From Anaerolineae bacterium (GTDB lineage: Bacteria; Chloroflexota; Anaerolineae; 4572-78; J111): a stretch of 64,000 nt of DNA. Below, piece after piece: positions 16,786 through 25,515 of this stretch. The notes under the pieces are model-generated. The model was given only the letters and a program-made list of their open reading frames with translations, searched no databases and was not told the origin of the DNA. The DNA lies in NCBI GenBank assembly GCA_023151115.1, contig JAKLJP010000022.1, positions 62,001-126,000 on the forward strand. Reading direction: 5' to 3'. The stretch's first letter is position 1. Each line of letters begins with the position of its first letter. Position numbers and translations under genes: made by a program.

Positions 16786-16860
16786 TTGACGAAAGCAGTC
16801 TTCATTATTAAAATAGCACGGTTGTTTGGATAAAATCGTCCGCATTGGGGGCGATTTTAT
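16786..16860 (+). promoter_or_regulatory. promoter and hairpin leader of the L25 gene
   Basis: -35 TTGACG (16786-16791), a 17-nt spacer and -10 TAAAAT (16809-16814) form a near-consensus sigma-70-type promoter. The leader then contains a 9-bp perfect stem (ATAAAATCG at 16830-16838 with CGATTTTAT at 16852-16860) followed by TTTG. The hairpin starts about 10 nt after the expected transcription start. It may stabilise the mRNA or attenuate transcription. Confidence 0.65.
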
Positions 16861-16952
16861 TTTGTGCGGAGATTTTAATCAAATTTATAAATTACGCTAA
16901 CTGGTCCCGGTTTTCTCGTCTAACCGCTCCAGCGCTGAAGGAGTAAAAATTT

Positions 16953-17600
16953 ATGGAAGCCCTTGAATTAAAAGCAGAAGCTCGTCAAACTACCGGCAAA
17001 GGTCTGGGGCAGTTACGCCGGCAAGGTTATGTGCCCGCCGTAGTTTACGGTAAAGGCGTTGAAGCCGACCCTATTCAAGTCGAGGCCAAAGAGCTGCGCA
17101 AAGTGCTGGCTCAGGCCGGTACCCACCAACTTATTGCCTTACAGATTGGCAGCAAAAGGCCACGCATGACCCTGGCCCGCGATATTCAAATTGACGCCAT
17201 CAAACGTAGCGTGCTACACGTGGACTTTTATGCGGTTAATATGCGCGAGAAGGTGACCGCCCATGTGCCGCTGGTATTTGTTGGCATCTCGCCCGCGGTG
17301 AAGGATTTAAACGGTATTTTAGTGCATGGCCTATCGGAAGTAGAAATCGAATGTTTGCCGGCAGATTTGGTTTCAGCCATCGAGGTCAATGTCGAGGGGT
17401 TGACTGAACTTGACAGTATGCTGACCGTTGCCGATTTAATCGTGCCCAGTTCTATTACCATCCTGTCTGACCCCGAGTCAATGGTGGCCAAGGTTGAACC
17501 GCCGCGCCTGGAAGAAGCACTGGAAGAGGAAGCGCCTGTCAGCGCCGAGCCGGAAGTTCTCACCGGAGCCAAAGAGAAGAAAGAAGAAGAGGAAGAGTAA
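16953..17600 (+). CDS. rplY: 50S ribosomal protein L25 (Ctc form)
   Basis: A 215-residue general-stress form of L25 that binds 5S rRNA. The N-terminal domain (LKAEARQTTGKGLGQLRRQGYVPAVVYG) holds the 5S-binding fold. The C-terminal TL5 domain (about 95-185) contains VPLVFVGISPAVKDLNGILVH and LPADLVSAIEVNVEGL. The end is a Glu/Lys-rich tail. AAGGAG at 16938-16943 precedes ATG 16953. It has its own promoter and an intrinsic terminator, so it is probably monocistronic. Confidence 0.95.
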   Translation: MEALELKAEARQTTGKGLGQLRRQGYVPAVVYGKGVEADPIQVEAKELRKVLAQAGTHQLIALQIGSKRPRMTLARDIQIDAIKRSVLHVDFYAVNMREKVTAHVPLVFVGISPAVKDLNGILVHGLSEVEIECLPADLVSAIEVNVEGLTELDSMLTVADLIVPSSITILSDPESMVAKVEPPRLEEALEEEAPVSAEPEVLTGAKEKKEEEEE

Positions 17601-17614
17601 TTTTTTTACCTCAC

Positions 17615-17646
17615 ACAAAAAACCGGGACGTTGTCCCGGTTTTTTT
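17615..17646. terminator. bidirectional terminator after L25
   Basis: ACCGGGAC-GTT-GTCCCGGT (17622-17640) is flanked by an A run on one side and a T run on the other. It can therefore terminate both L25 and the small gene converging on it. Confidence 0.9.
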
Positions 17647-17860
17647 ATTTAGGCCCAATTAATTTTACTTCGTAGCCCTGTCCTTCCAGAATTTCTTTCA
17701 ACTCCTCCACATCGCCGCGCCCGGCCCAGCGGTTGCTGCGGCGGTCCCACCAGATGCGGTCTTTCAGAATGTCGCGTAACTTATCCCGCTCATTCACCGG
17801 AAAGACCATTGTCCGGTCTTTGCGCTTAATGGTTACAACGATTTTTTCTTCTTCACTCAT
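17645..17860 (-). CDS. conserved small protein, unknown
   Basis: 71 residues, charged: EEEKIVVTIKRKDRTMVF, then RIWWDRRSNRWAGRGDVEELKEIL and a C-terminal GYEVKLIGPK. The middle W/R cluster and the helix-strand ending look like a compact alpha/beta domain. A GGAGGAGTTCACC site precedes ATG 17860, which supports real translation. I do not recognise the family. Confidence 0.65.
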   Translation of the reverse strand: MSEEEKIVVTIKRKDRTMVFPVNERDKLRDILKDRIWWDRRSNRWAGRGDVEELKEILEGQGYEVKLIGPK

Positions 17861-17880
17861 GGTGAACTCCTCCGAAAATA

Positions 17881-17950
17881 GTAATCAGTGGTTAGTGGTC
17901 GGTAAGCAGTAATCAGTTAAACTGTCTACGATTACTGATAACTGTTCAGG
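17881..17950. repeat. word-repeat palindrome
   Basis: AGTAATCAGTGGTTAGTGG and ACGATTACTGATAACTG are inverted versions of the same words. The related element at 23724-23783 uses the same AATCAGT word. Confidence 0.65.
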
Positions 17951-17957
17951 TAACTGT

Positions 17958-19148
17958 CTAAACTATGCCCTGCTCCCGGAAGTGGGCGATGGTCGCCTCA
18001 TCGTAACCCAACCCGGCCAGCACTTCGTCGGTATGCTGGCCCAATGTGGGCGGAGCCAGGCGGTAACTGACCGGCGTGGCCGAAAGATTGACCGGGTTGC
18101 CCATAGATTTGACCATGCCAATCAACGGATGCTCCAATTCGACAATAAAGTGACGCGCCCGATGCTGAGGATGGGCCAGGGTATCGGCAATGGTATTGAT
18201 GGGGCCGTTGGGAATACCGGTATCTTTGAGCTTCTCCAGCCAATAGTCAGCGGTTTGGGCCGAGAACAACTCATCCAGAATGGGAATCAATTCCGTCCGG
18301 TTTTTGGCGCGATCTTTATTAGTGGCAAAGCGCGGGTCAGTTTTCAGATGCTCCAAGCCCAACGCCTGGCAAAAAGCCTGCCACAGTTTTTCGGTGCCGA
18401 TTGTCAAAATAATATATTTATCCTTCGCCTTGAAAACCTGATAGGGCACAATATTGGGATGCAAATTGCCCAGGCGTTGCGGCTCCTGGCCGCCGTTGAG
18501 CAGCGCCGAAGCCAGCATTGTCAGCCATGCCGATTGGCTTTCCATAAGCGTCATATCCAGAGCCTGCCCCTGGCCGGTGCGCTCGCGGTTGAACAGCGCC
18601 GCCAAAATGCCAATGGTCGAGTACAAGCCGGTGGTAATATCGGCAATGGGAATAGGGTAACGCATAGGTTCGCCGTCGGGTTCGCCGGTCACACTCATCA
18701 AGCCGGCTTCACCCTGGGCGATCAAATCATAGCCGGGGCGCTCCGCGTAAGGGCCGGTACTGCCGTAACCGCTGATCAGGCAGTAAATCAACCGTGGATT
18801 CAGGGCTTGCAGCGTAGCCAGATCCACCCCGGCCCGCTGGCGCGACGACTCTTTGGGGATATTACAGACAAACACATCGGCGCTGGCGACAAGTTGATGG
18901 AGTATTTTTTGCCCTTCAGGAGATTTGATGTCGAGCGTCAGACTGCGTTTGTTGCGATTGATGCTCAAATAGTAGGTGCTCTCCCCTTCGACAAAAGGTG
19001 GCCCCCAGCCTCGGCTTTGGTCGCCAACCCCTGGCGTTTCGACCTTGATGACATCCGCGCCCATATCCCCCAACAGCATGGTGCAATAGGGACCGGCCAA
19101 CGCCTGGGTTACATCAATCACCCGAATATTATCTAAAAGGCTTGTCAT
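17958..19148 (-). CDS. family III CoA-transferase (CaiB/BaiF)
   Basis: 396 residues, full length. N-terminal VIDVTQALAGPYCTMLLGDMGADVIKVE is the family signature, followed by NRNKRSLTLDIKSPEGQ. The expected catalytic Asp lies in PIPIADITTGLYS. Such enzymes move CoA between carboxylic acids (for example formyl-, succinyl- or carnitine-CoA). The substrate cannot be told from the sequence. There is no adjacent acyl-CoA ligase or dehydrogenase, so pathway context is missing. A conventional start at ATG 19148. Confidence 0.92.
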   Translation of the reverse strand: MTSLLDNIRVIDVTQALAGPYCTMLLGDMGADVIKVETPGVGDQSRGWGPPFVEGESTYYLSINRNKRSLTLDIKSPEGQKILHQLVASADVFVCNIPKESSRQRAGVDLATLQALNPRLIYCLISGYGSTGPYAERPGYDLIAQGEAGLMSVTGEPDGEPMRYPIPIADITTGLYSTIGILAALFNRERTGQGQALDMTLMESQSAWLTMLASALLNGGQEPQRLGNLHPNIVPYQVFKAKDKYIILTIGTEKLWQAFCQALGLEHLKTDPRFATNKDRAKNRTELIPILDELFSAQTADYWLEKLKDTGIPNGPINTIADTLAHPQHRARHFIVELEHPLIGMVKSMGNPVNLSATPVSYRLAPPTLGQHTDEVLAGLGYDEATIAHFREQGIV

Positions 19149-19211
19149 AATCGGCCTCGAGTTGGTTTGAAAGTATGATAATCCAGGCGGGGAGGGTTGT
19201 CAAAGCAGCCT

Positions 19212-19829
19212 TCACGGGTTCACTATTTCGGCCAGGGCTTGCCCGTGGGTCATTTCGGCCAGCGCCGCTTGAAAAAGGGGCAATTCGTCCGTAGTGAAGG
19301 TTAGTTTCAGAGTTATATCTGTGGCAAACTCCTCCCCCTCAACCTGGCCTTGATGAGCCTCCACCAGCCGCCTGACCTGCTCATAAAAGGTATAGGGAAT
19401 AGTGACCTTGACCGAACGCCGTTCGACCTTTTCGGTCACGGGCAGTGCGGCCAGCACCGCCTGAGCCGTTTCGGTGTAAGCTTTGACCAACCCGCCTGTG
19501 CCCAATTTGGTCCCACCAAAGTAACGCACAATGACTACCGTCACATCCCCCAATCCGCTGCCCTTGACCACAGCTAGGGCCGGGCGTCCGGCAGTGCCGC
19601 TCGGTTCGCCGGCATCGCTCATGCCATGAGTCACCGCTGCGCCGTGCCCTACGGCAAAAGCATAAACGGCGTGGGTACAACCCGGTTCTTCGGCTTTGAC
19701 CTTTTCAATAAATGCTTTGGCCTCCGCTACGCTGGGAGTGTAGCCGGCCCGGCTGATAAAACGCGAGTTTTTGACGTGAAGTTCAATCCGCGCTTCTCCG
19801 GCGGGAATAGGATAGCGTTTGTTGCTCAT
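19212..19829 (-). CDS. YigZ/IMPACT family protein
   Basis: A 205-residue protein from ATG 19829. The IMPACT domain shows CTHAVYAFAVGHG, SDAGEPSGTAGRPALAVVKG and VVIVRYFGGTKLGTGGLVKAY, and a C-terminal DUF1949 domain of about 60 residues follows. I prefer ATG 19829 over 19853 because family members begin with MSNKRYPIPAGEA-type sequence. The role is uncertain: eukaryotic IMPACT regulates Gcn2, while the bacterial function is not settled. Confidence 0.9.
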   Translation of the reverse strand: MSNKRYPIPAGEARIELHVKNSRFISRAGYTPSVAEAKAFIEKVKAEEPGCTHAVYAFAVGHGAAVTHGMSDAGEPSGTAGRPALAVVKGSGLGDVTVVIVRYFGGTKLGTGGLVKAYTETAQAVLAALPVTEKVERRSVKVTIPYTFYEQVRRLVEAHQGQVEGEEFATDITLKLTFTTDELPLFQAALAEMTHGQALAEIVNP

Positions 19830-20508
19830 AGCCGGAAGAATACCACAGGCCAAATAAGTTGCAAATAGCAGTTTAAAAGAAGCGCCCCCGGCTGAAAATA
19901 TCAGCCGGGGGTGAGGTTAAGGAGAAGACCGATAAGAATGAAGGAGGAAACTCTTACTGCGCCAAGCATACCATAGATTTTCGGTTTTGTGACCCCTAAT
20001 TTTTAGGGGTTTTTCGGCCGTGTTATAATCTATTTATCAATGGTGCTGGTGGTTTTGGGAGTATATCAATTCTGGTAGGAACAATGGGTCTAATCAATAA
20101 TTCAAGTGACTTTTGGACGGTTTTTTTATGACTTCTATCACTATGCTTGGCCGGGTTTTTGTTATATGATTGCTGACATCAAGGGTGTTCTTTATCAGGT
20201 GTATGACACCCTCACTTATCTTTTACTACGACTCGAACCTTGGCAACCCTTGTATCATTATTGGGCATCTCATCAGTGGGATGCCCAATTTTTTGATTCG
20301 GAAAAACGCTCGGCTCATGTATAGAACAAGTGCAATTTAGCGGAGGCGGCTCCCACGCCGCCGAGGGCCGGGCGTGGGAGCCCGGCCTGCTTTGCACTAG
20401 TACTTAACATGAGCCAAACGCTCATTCAAGGTGAAAGCCAACTTTTCATTTCGATAGATCACCATAAGGGATGATAATTTCAGGTAAAATTAGAAGGAAC
20501 GATAGACA
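19830..20508. other. long divergent intergenic region
   Basis: Contains a hairpin with 10-bp arms (CCCCGGCTGA / TCAGCCGGGG, 19884-19908), a terminator-like hairpin CCCCTAA-TTTT-TAGGGG plus T run (19993-20015), a TATAAT box at 20024-20029, and the 92-bp repeat at 20311-20402. An open frame of 72 codons at 20106-20324 runs into that repeat and lacks a ribosome-binding site; I do not call it a gene. Confidence 0.5.
20311..20402. repeat. 92-bp palindromic repeat, copy 1
   Basis: Nearly identical to 61083-61174 in the same orientation, with one visible difference (T/C in GGCGGC[T/C]CCCACG). The core is a strong inverted repeat (GGCTCCCACGCC / GGGCGTGGGAGCC) inside AGTGCAA/TTGCACT arms. Copy 1 also has an outer 9-bp inverted repeat GGCTCATGT (20312) / ACATGAGCC (20407-20415). 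A diverged relative of the core is at 56259-56326. Confidence 0.85.
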
Positions 20509-22020
20509 ATGTCAAATCAATCAAGAATATACGATAAAAAGTTACATAGTAAGGTGATGAGCAGCGAAGAGGCTGCGGCATTGATTCCATTAGGGGCCTC
20601 AGTGGGGATGAGTGGGTTTACCGGCTCAGGTTATCCCAAGGATGTTCCGTTGGCTTTGGCCCAGCGGATTATACAGGCTCACCAGGCCGGCCAGGATTTT
20701 AAGATCGAGGTTTGGACCGGCGCTTCCACAGCCCCGGAACTGGACGGGGCGCTCGCCAAGGCTGATGGCATTGAATTGCGTCTGCCTTATCAATCGGATC
20801 CGGCCTCGCGTGAACGGATTAACAAAGGCCAGATGGAGTATATTGACCTGCATCTCAGTCATGTGCCTCAGTTTGTTAGTTTTGGTTTTCTGGGCAAGCT
20901 GGATTTTGCTGTGGTGGAGGTGACCAGTATTCTGGACGATTGCCGGTTGGTACCCTCCACTTCCGTCGGCAATAACAAAACCTGGCTCGACCAGGCTGAT
21001 AAAGTTATTCTGGAAGTCAACTCCTGGCAGAGCGAAAAAATGGAGGGCATGCACGACATTTATTACTACACTCGCCGCCCCCCCGGACGCCAGCCCATCC
21101 CGATTACCAAATCGGATGACCGGATTGGCATCCCTTATCTGCGCTGCTGTCCCGACAAGATTGTGGCAATTATAGAAACGAACGCGCCTGATTATAACAC
21201 GCCCTTTACGCCTCCCAACGAAACCTCCTGGCGGATTGCCGGGCACATCCTAGAGTTTTTTAGTCATGAAATCAAAAAAGGCCGGCTGCCTGAAAATTTG
21301 TTACCTCTCCAGTCGGGGGTGGGTAACATTGCCAACGCGGTATTAGCAGGTCTGAATGAAGGTCCTTTCAGCAACATGACGGCTTATACCGAAGTAATCC
21401 AGGATGGTATGTTGGACCTGCTTCGTTCCGGTAAACTGTTAAGCGCTTCAGCTACGGGTTTAGCATTTAGCCCAGACTCGCTGGCCGAATTTAACCAAAA
21501 TATTGACGAATACCGCCAGCGAATTATCCTTCGCGCTCAGGGGATCAGTAATCATCCGGAAGTCATCCGGCGACTGGGCTGTTTGTCCATGAATGGCATG
21601 ATCGAAGCCGATATCTACGGTAATGTCAATTCAACTCATATCATGGGCACAAGCGTCATGAATGGTATCGGCGGTTCCGGCGACTTTGCCCGCAACGCCT
21701 ACCTTTCAATTTTTATGACTCCTTCGACGGCCAAAAATGGGGCTATTTCGGCCATTGTGCCCATGGTTTCCCACGTAGACCACACCGAGCACGATGTTCA
21801 GGTGCTGGTAACCGAACAAGGCCTGGCCGATTTGCGTGGCCTTTCGCCCAAACAGCGAGCCGTCCAGATAATCGAAAAGTGCGCCCATCCCGATTATCGG
21901 CCCGCCTTGCGCGAATATTATCGGCGCGCTCTGGAGTTATCTCCTGGTAAGCATACGCCTCACCTGCTCGAGGAGTCTTTTAGCTGGCATTTGCGCTATA
22001 TGAAGACCGGGCACATGTAA
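20509..22020 (+). CDS. acetyl-CoA hydrolase / succinate CoA-transferase family
   Basis: 503 residues, full length for the Ach1/Cat1-type family. The N-terminal half has GASVGMSGFTGSGYPKDVP and VEVTSILDDCRLVPS, and the C-terminal half has SGVGNIANAVLAGL, MGTSVMNGIGGSGDFARNA and QVLVTEQGLADLRGLSP. It moves CoA between acetyl-CoA and an acid such as succinate, or hydrolyses acetyl-CoA. An AGAAGGAACGAT site precedes ATG 20509. It is followed by a small palindrome (CTGACATACTGTTGTCAG) and a VOC gene that probably has its own promoter. Confidence 0.92.
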   Translation: MSNQSRIYDKKLHSKVMSSEEAAALIPLGASVGMSGFTGSGYPKDVPLALAQRIIQAHQAGQDFKIEVWTGASTAPELDGALAKADGIELRLPYQSDPASRERINKGQMEYIDLHLSHVPQFVSFGFLGKLDFAVVEVTSILDDCRLVPSTSVGNNKTWLDQADKVILEVNSWQSEKMEGMHDIYYYTRRPPGRQPIPITKSDDRIGIPYLRCCPDKIVAIIETNAPDYNTPFTPPNETSWRIAGHILEFFSHEIKKGRLPENLLPLQSGVGNIANAVLAGLNEGPFSNMTAYTEVIQDGMLDLLRSGKLLSASATGLAFSPDSLAEFNQNIDEYRQRIILRAQGISNHPEVIRRLGCLSMNGMIEADIYGNVNSTHIMGTSVMNGIGGSGDFARNAYLSIFMTPSTAKNGAISAIVPMVSHVDHTEHDVQVLVTEQGLADLRGLSPKQRAVQIIEKCAHPDYRPALREYYRRALELSPGKHTPHLLEESFSWHLRYMKTGHM

Positions 22021-22126
22021 AAACCCAAAAAGCGCCAAAACCTCCTGACATACTGTTGTCAGTAGTGATATGCTAAAGTAAAAGCATAACTCTATTCAAA
22101 CTACTAACAACAATGGAGGTAACAAA

Positions 22127-22492
22127 ATGATTCAACAAATGGCTTGGCTGGGGCTGGTAGTGAAAGATATTCCTACCGCAACGGAGTTCTATACTCAAAA
22201 GTTAGGGTTAAGGCTCGATGAAAAAGAGAGCATCCCCAACTTTTACAGCCAGTTTACTACTGAGGGTGGGGCAATTCTGGGTCTGATTAGTGGTCTTGAA
22301 CAAGAGGGAGTGACCCAGTCCTTCGACACCGCTTTTATGGTGGCCGATGTTGATGCGGCTTATGCGCAATATCAAACGGCCGGGGTGGAAATGATCAGCG
22401 CGCCGCATGATATGCCTTTTGGCCGCACTTTTCTGTTCCGCACCCCCGATAACCACATCCTCCGCGTGCTTGGCCGGCCTTCGACCAATTAG
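22127..22492 (+). CDS. VOC superfamily (glyoxalase-like) protein
   Basis: 121 residues with the paired beta-alpha-beta-beta-beta modules of the vicinal oxygen chelate fold: AWLGLVVKDIPTATEFYTQKLGL, then TAFMVADVDAAYAQYQTAGVE and RTFLFRTPDNHILRVL. AATGGAGGTAAC precedes ATG 22127. The metal ligands expected in glyoxalase I are only partly present, so the substrate is unknown; it could be a resistance or isomerase protein. Confidence 0.8.
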   Translation: MIQQMAWLGLVVKDIPTATEFYTQKLGLRLDEKESIPNFYSQFTTEGGAILGLISGLEQEGVTQSFDTAFMVADVDAAYAQYQTAGVEMISAPHDMPFGRTFLFRTPDNHILRVLGRPSTN

Positions 22493-22504
22493 AAAAATTG
22501 AATA

Positions 22505-22683
22505 GCCCCAGGAACTGGGGGAAATAAATTCCCTCAGTTCCTACAAAGGTCTATGAGTTCCTGACAATCGTTTATCCGTTTCAAGGGAGTCGGAGAGTCC
22601 TTGACGGACAACACCGACGATGAAAATTGTTCGTAGTGACGACTTCAGTCGTCCGGGTTGTCAGCGACTGAAGTCGCTACTAC
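22505..22683. repeat. two intergenic hairpin repeats
   Basis: 22505-22545 pairs CCCAGGAACTGGGGGAA with TTCCCTCAGTTCCT. 22630-22683 pairs AGTGACGACTTCAGTCG with CGACTGAAGTCGCTACT. Both lie between the VOC and tag genes. Confidence 0.7.
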
Positions 22684-22715
22684 AAACAAGTTATTTTCAC
22701 AGGAGGATGATAACT

Positions 22716-23288
22716 GTGATTCAACGATGCGCCTGGGCCGGCTCCGACCCGATCTACATTGCCTATCATGACCACGAATGGGGCGTACCCGTTCATAACG
22801 ACCGGCAGCTTTTTGAAATGCTCATCCTCGAAGGAGCGCAGGCGGGGCTGAGCTGGAGTACGATTTTGAATAAACGCGACAACTATCGCCTGGCTTTTGA
22901 TAACTTTGAACCGGAGCGAGTTGCCGGCTATGGCCCGGCCAAGGTTGAGGAACTGTTGAGCAATGCCGGTATCGTCCGCAACCGCCGTAAAATCGAGGCA
23001 GCCGCGCAAAATGCCCGCGCTTTTCTGTCCATACAGCAGGAATTTGGCAGCTTTGACGCTTATCTGTGGTGTTTTGTCGGCGGCCAGCCCCGCCAAAATC
23101 AATGGGCCAGCCTGGCCGAAGTGCCCCCGCAAACGCCTGAGTCCGAGACGTTGAGCAAAGATTTGCGCCGGCGCGGGTTCAACTTTGTTGGACCAACCAT
23201 CTGTTACGCTTTTATGCAGGCAGTGGGATTGGTCAACGATCACGTGGTAGATTGTTTTCGTTATGCTGAAGTCGCTCAATTGAGGTAA
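22716..23288 (+). CDS. tag: DNA-3-methyladenine glycosylase I
   Basis: 190 residues of the Tag family, which removes 3-methyladenine from DNA in base excision repair. RCAWAGSDPIYIAYHDHEWG is the N-terminal signature (with a zinc-ligand Cys and His), followed by GAQAGLSWSTILNKRDNYR and the C-terminal NFVGPTICYAFMQAVGLVNDH. GTG 22716 is chosen because AGGAGG (22701-22706) lies 9 nt upstream and the family starts MIQRCxW; ATG 22707 overlaps the Shine-Dalgarno region. The next gene starts 3 bp after the stop. Confidence 0.94.
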   Translation: MIQRCAWAGSDPIYIAYHDHEWGVPVHNDRQLFEMLILEGAQAGLSWSTILNKRDNYRLAFDNFEPERVAGYGPAKVEELLSNAGIVRNRRKIEAAAQNARAFLSIQQEFGSFDAYLWCFVGGQPRQNQWASLAEVPPQTPESETLSKDLRRRGFNFVGPTICYAFMQAVGLVNDHVVDCFRYAEVAQLR

Positions 23289-23291
23289 ATC

Positions 23292-23717
23292 ATGAGGCCC
23301 AAACTGAACCTTGTCTCTTTAGGCGTCAAAGATTTTGAACGCGCCTTGAAATTTTACCAGGAAGGCTTGGGCTGGCAGCCGTCGAGCGCCAGCCAGGATG
23401 ATGTGGCCTTTTTTCCATTGGGAGGGGTAGTGCTGGGCCTTTATCCGCGTGACAAACTGGCCGAAGATGCGCGGGTCAGCCCGGAAGGGAGCGGCTTTGC
23501 CGGGATCACCCTGGCCTACAATACCAAGAGCCGAGAAGAAGTTGATGAAGTCCTGCAAACGGTCGAGCGCCTGGGGGCGACGATTGTCAAGCAGGCTGAA
23601 AACGTATTCTGGGGCGGTTATAGCGGCTATTTTGCTGACCCTGACGGCCACCTGTGGGAAGTCGCCTGGAATCCTTTTTGGGGCTTCGATGAGGCGGACA
23701 ATCTGGTTTTGCCGTAG
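23292..23717 (+). CDS. VOC superfamily protein
   Basis: 141 residues: LNLVSLGVKDFERALKFYQEGLGW, GGVVLGLYPRDKLAEDA, and the C-terminal GYSGYFADPDGHLWEVAWNPFW, which is typical of uncharacterised glyoxalase/bleomycin-resistance proteins. It follows tag by 3 bp and is probably cotranscribed. The GHLWEV motif provides one possible metal ligand (Glu). Confidence 0.85.
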   Translation: MRPKLNLVSLGVKDFERALKFYQEGLGWQPSSASQDDVAFFPLGGVVLGLYPRDKLAEDARVSPEGSGFAGITLAYNTKSREEVDEVLQTVERLGATIVKQAENVFWGGYSGYFADPDGHLWEVAWNPFWGFDEADNLVLP

Positions 23718-23723
23718 CGGCCA

Positions 23724-23783
23724 GTTATCAGTGAGTAGTAATCAGTAAACAGTTTAACTGATTACTGGTGACTGATCACTGTT
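23724..23783. repeat. word-repeat palindrome
   Basis: TCAGTGAGTAGTAATCAGT and GATTACTGGTGACTGATCA are inverted versions of each other around AAACAGTTTAACT. It occupies most of the gap after the VOC gene. Confidence 0.75.
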
Positions 23784-23806
23784 TACTCTATTTTAGAGGG
23801 GAACCG

Positions 23807-24487
23807 ATGACTCAAATTACACCAGAACTTTTCACTTTTTTCAGAGAACTAAAGGCCAACAATACCCGTGAATGGTTTGAGGTCAATAAACAGCGCTATG
23901 AAAAGTGCGTGCGCGAGCCGCTGCTGGGATTCATCGGCAATTTTGGCCTGCGCCTGGCCGAAATCAGCCCTCATTATGTGGCCGATGCCCGCAAAACGGG
24001 CGGCTCGCTGTTCCGCATCAACCGTGATATTCGTTTTTCTAAAGATAAGAGTCCTTACAAAACAGCAGCCGGGGTCCATTTTCGGCACGAAGTGGGCAAG
24101 GACGCTCACGCGCCGGGTTTTTACCTGCACCTGGAGCCGGATGGTGTTTTTGCCGGAGTAGGTATCTGGCAGCCTGATGCCCCAACCCTGGCTAAAATCC
24201 GCGATGCGATTGTGGCGCAGCCGGAACGCTGGCAGCGGGCCAGCCGGGATGAAACCTTTTTGGCGACCTTTACCATCGGCGGCGAGTCGCTCAAAAACCC
24301 GCCCAAAGGCTATGACCCCGATCACCCTTTTGTCGAAGATTTGAAACGCAAAGATTTTATCGCTTCGGTCACGTTCAGCGAAGCTGATGCCTGTGAGCCT
24401 GATTTTATAGATCGCTACACCGGGATTTGCCGCCAGGCTGCGCCTTACATTGGATTTTTAACGACGGCGCTGGGGTTATCTTGGTGA
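23807..24487 (+). CDS. DUF2461 (TIGR02453) family protein
   Basis: 226 residues. LFTFFRELKANNTREWFEVNKQRYE is the family N terminus, followed by FRINRDIRFSKDKSPYKTAAGVHFR and FYLHLEPDGVFAGVGIWQPD. Start ATG 23807 follows GAGGGGAAC; the longer frame from 23768 would cover part of the palindrome. The family is widespread and uncharacterised. Confidence 0.9.
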   Translation: MTQITPELFTFFRELKANNTREWFEVNKQRYEKCVREPLLGFIGNFGLRLAEISPHYVADARKTGGSLFRINRDIRFSKDKSPYKTAAGVHFRHEVGKDAHAPGFYLHLEPDGVFAGVGIWQPDAPTLAKIRDAIVAQPERWQRASRDETFLATFTIGGESLKNPPKGYDPDHPFVEDLKRKDFIASVTFSEADACEPDFIDRYTGICRQAAPYIGFLTTALGLSW

Positions 24488-24525
24488 AAGAGTAGACGGT
24501 AAACGGGAGGTTTGGAGATAGGATG

Positions 24526-25485
24526 TTAAGTTGCCGGTCTCCGGTCCCCGGTCCCCGGTCTCTCGTTTTGATGCTGTGCCAGAATACGAGCCGCTATCCC
24601 GGCCAGCCGCTCCCGCAGTTCGGCCGGTTCCAACACCTCCATCTTGTCGCCCCAACTCAGCAGCCAGCCTGTGATTTGCTCAAATGAGCTGGGCCGGTAA
24701 ACCATCACCCCGTCATCCCTTGCTTCGACCAGGTTAAAATGCTGCCTCTCGCGCACCCAGCGAGTCACGGTAGGATCAAATCGAACTACAACAGTCTGGC
24801 GTTCCTGGCCAGAAGACCGTTCCCGTAAACCAAGCTCACGCGGCTTGAACTGTTCATCTCGCAGCAGCAGCAGGTCAATCCGATCCAGCCGGAAGTTGCG
24901 TATTCCCTGGCGCAGGCGGCAGTAGCCGGAAAGAACCCAGGTGTCGCCGAAATAGGCCAGTTCCAGTGGCTCCACCTCCCGTTCGGTGATTTCGTTGCTA
25001 AAGGCGTGATAACGCAGCCAAACAATTTTGCGCTGTTGGATAGCCTCGTGGAGGGTCAGAAAAGTTTTGTCGTCGAAGTTAAGGGTAGGGCGGGGAAAAG
25101 CATAAAACCGAATCACGCTTTGCAGCGCCTCAACCTGGTGCAGCGTCGCTTCGGGGAGAACCGCCCGGATTTTTTCCAGGGCTGACGAGGCCGCCTGCTG
25201 CGTCGGGCCGGGCGTGGTCAGCCCGACCAGCATCGAAATAGCCAGGTAAAGCGAGCGCGCCTCATCTGCCGAAAAGGTAATGGGCGGCAGATAGTAGCCT
25301 TCCATCAACCGATAGCCCTCGCCGGGCATGGCCACAATCGGCACGCCGACTTCGCACAGCGCCTGAATATCCCGGTAAACCGTGCGCTCGCTGATCTCAA
25401 ATTCCCTAGCAAAATCCTGCGCCCGCATCAACCCCCGGCTTTGAAACAGGAGCAGATAGGCCATGAGTCGGTCAACGCGGTTCAT
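24526..25485 (-). CDS. WYL-domain transcriptional regulator
   Basis: 319 residues. A DeoR/HTH_11-type helix-turn-helix (MNRVDRLMAYLLLFQSR...FEISERTVYRDIQALCEVG) begins at residue 1, and the WYL domain lies at about 140-215 (WLRYHAFSNEITEREVEPLELAYFGDTWVLSGY). Start ATG 25485 is preferred because the frame upstream runs into the hairpin at 25516-25556. WYL proteins sense ligands or nucleic acids, often in DNA-damage or defence settings. No defence gene is nearby. Confidence 0.9.
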   Translation of the reverse strand: MNRVDRLMAYLLLFQSRGLMRAQDFAREFEISERTVYRDIQALCEVGVPIVAMPGEGYRLMEGYYLPPITFSADEARSLYLAISMLVGLTTPGPTQQAASSALEKIRAVLPEATLHQVEALQSVIRFYAFPRPTLNFDDKTFLTLHEAIQQRKIVWLRYHAFSNEITEREVEPLELAYFGDTWVLSGYCRLRQGIRNFRLDRIDLLLLRDEQFKPRELGLRERSSGQERQTVVVRFDPTVTRWVRERQHFNLVEARDDGVMVYRPSSFEQITGWLLSWGDKMEVLEPAELRERLAGIAARILAQHQNERPGTGDRRPAT

Positions 25486-25515
25486 TGAGAAAAAACCGTT
25501 AGATCCTTCATGGTG

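Noticed and set aside
20106..20324. 72-codon ORF rich in aromatic residues
   Set aside because: No ribosome-binding site, ends inside the 92-bp repeat, and lies in a region with terminator-like hairpins. A gene fragment is possible but unsupported.
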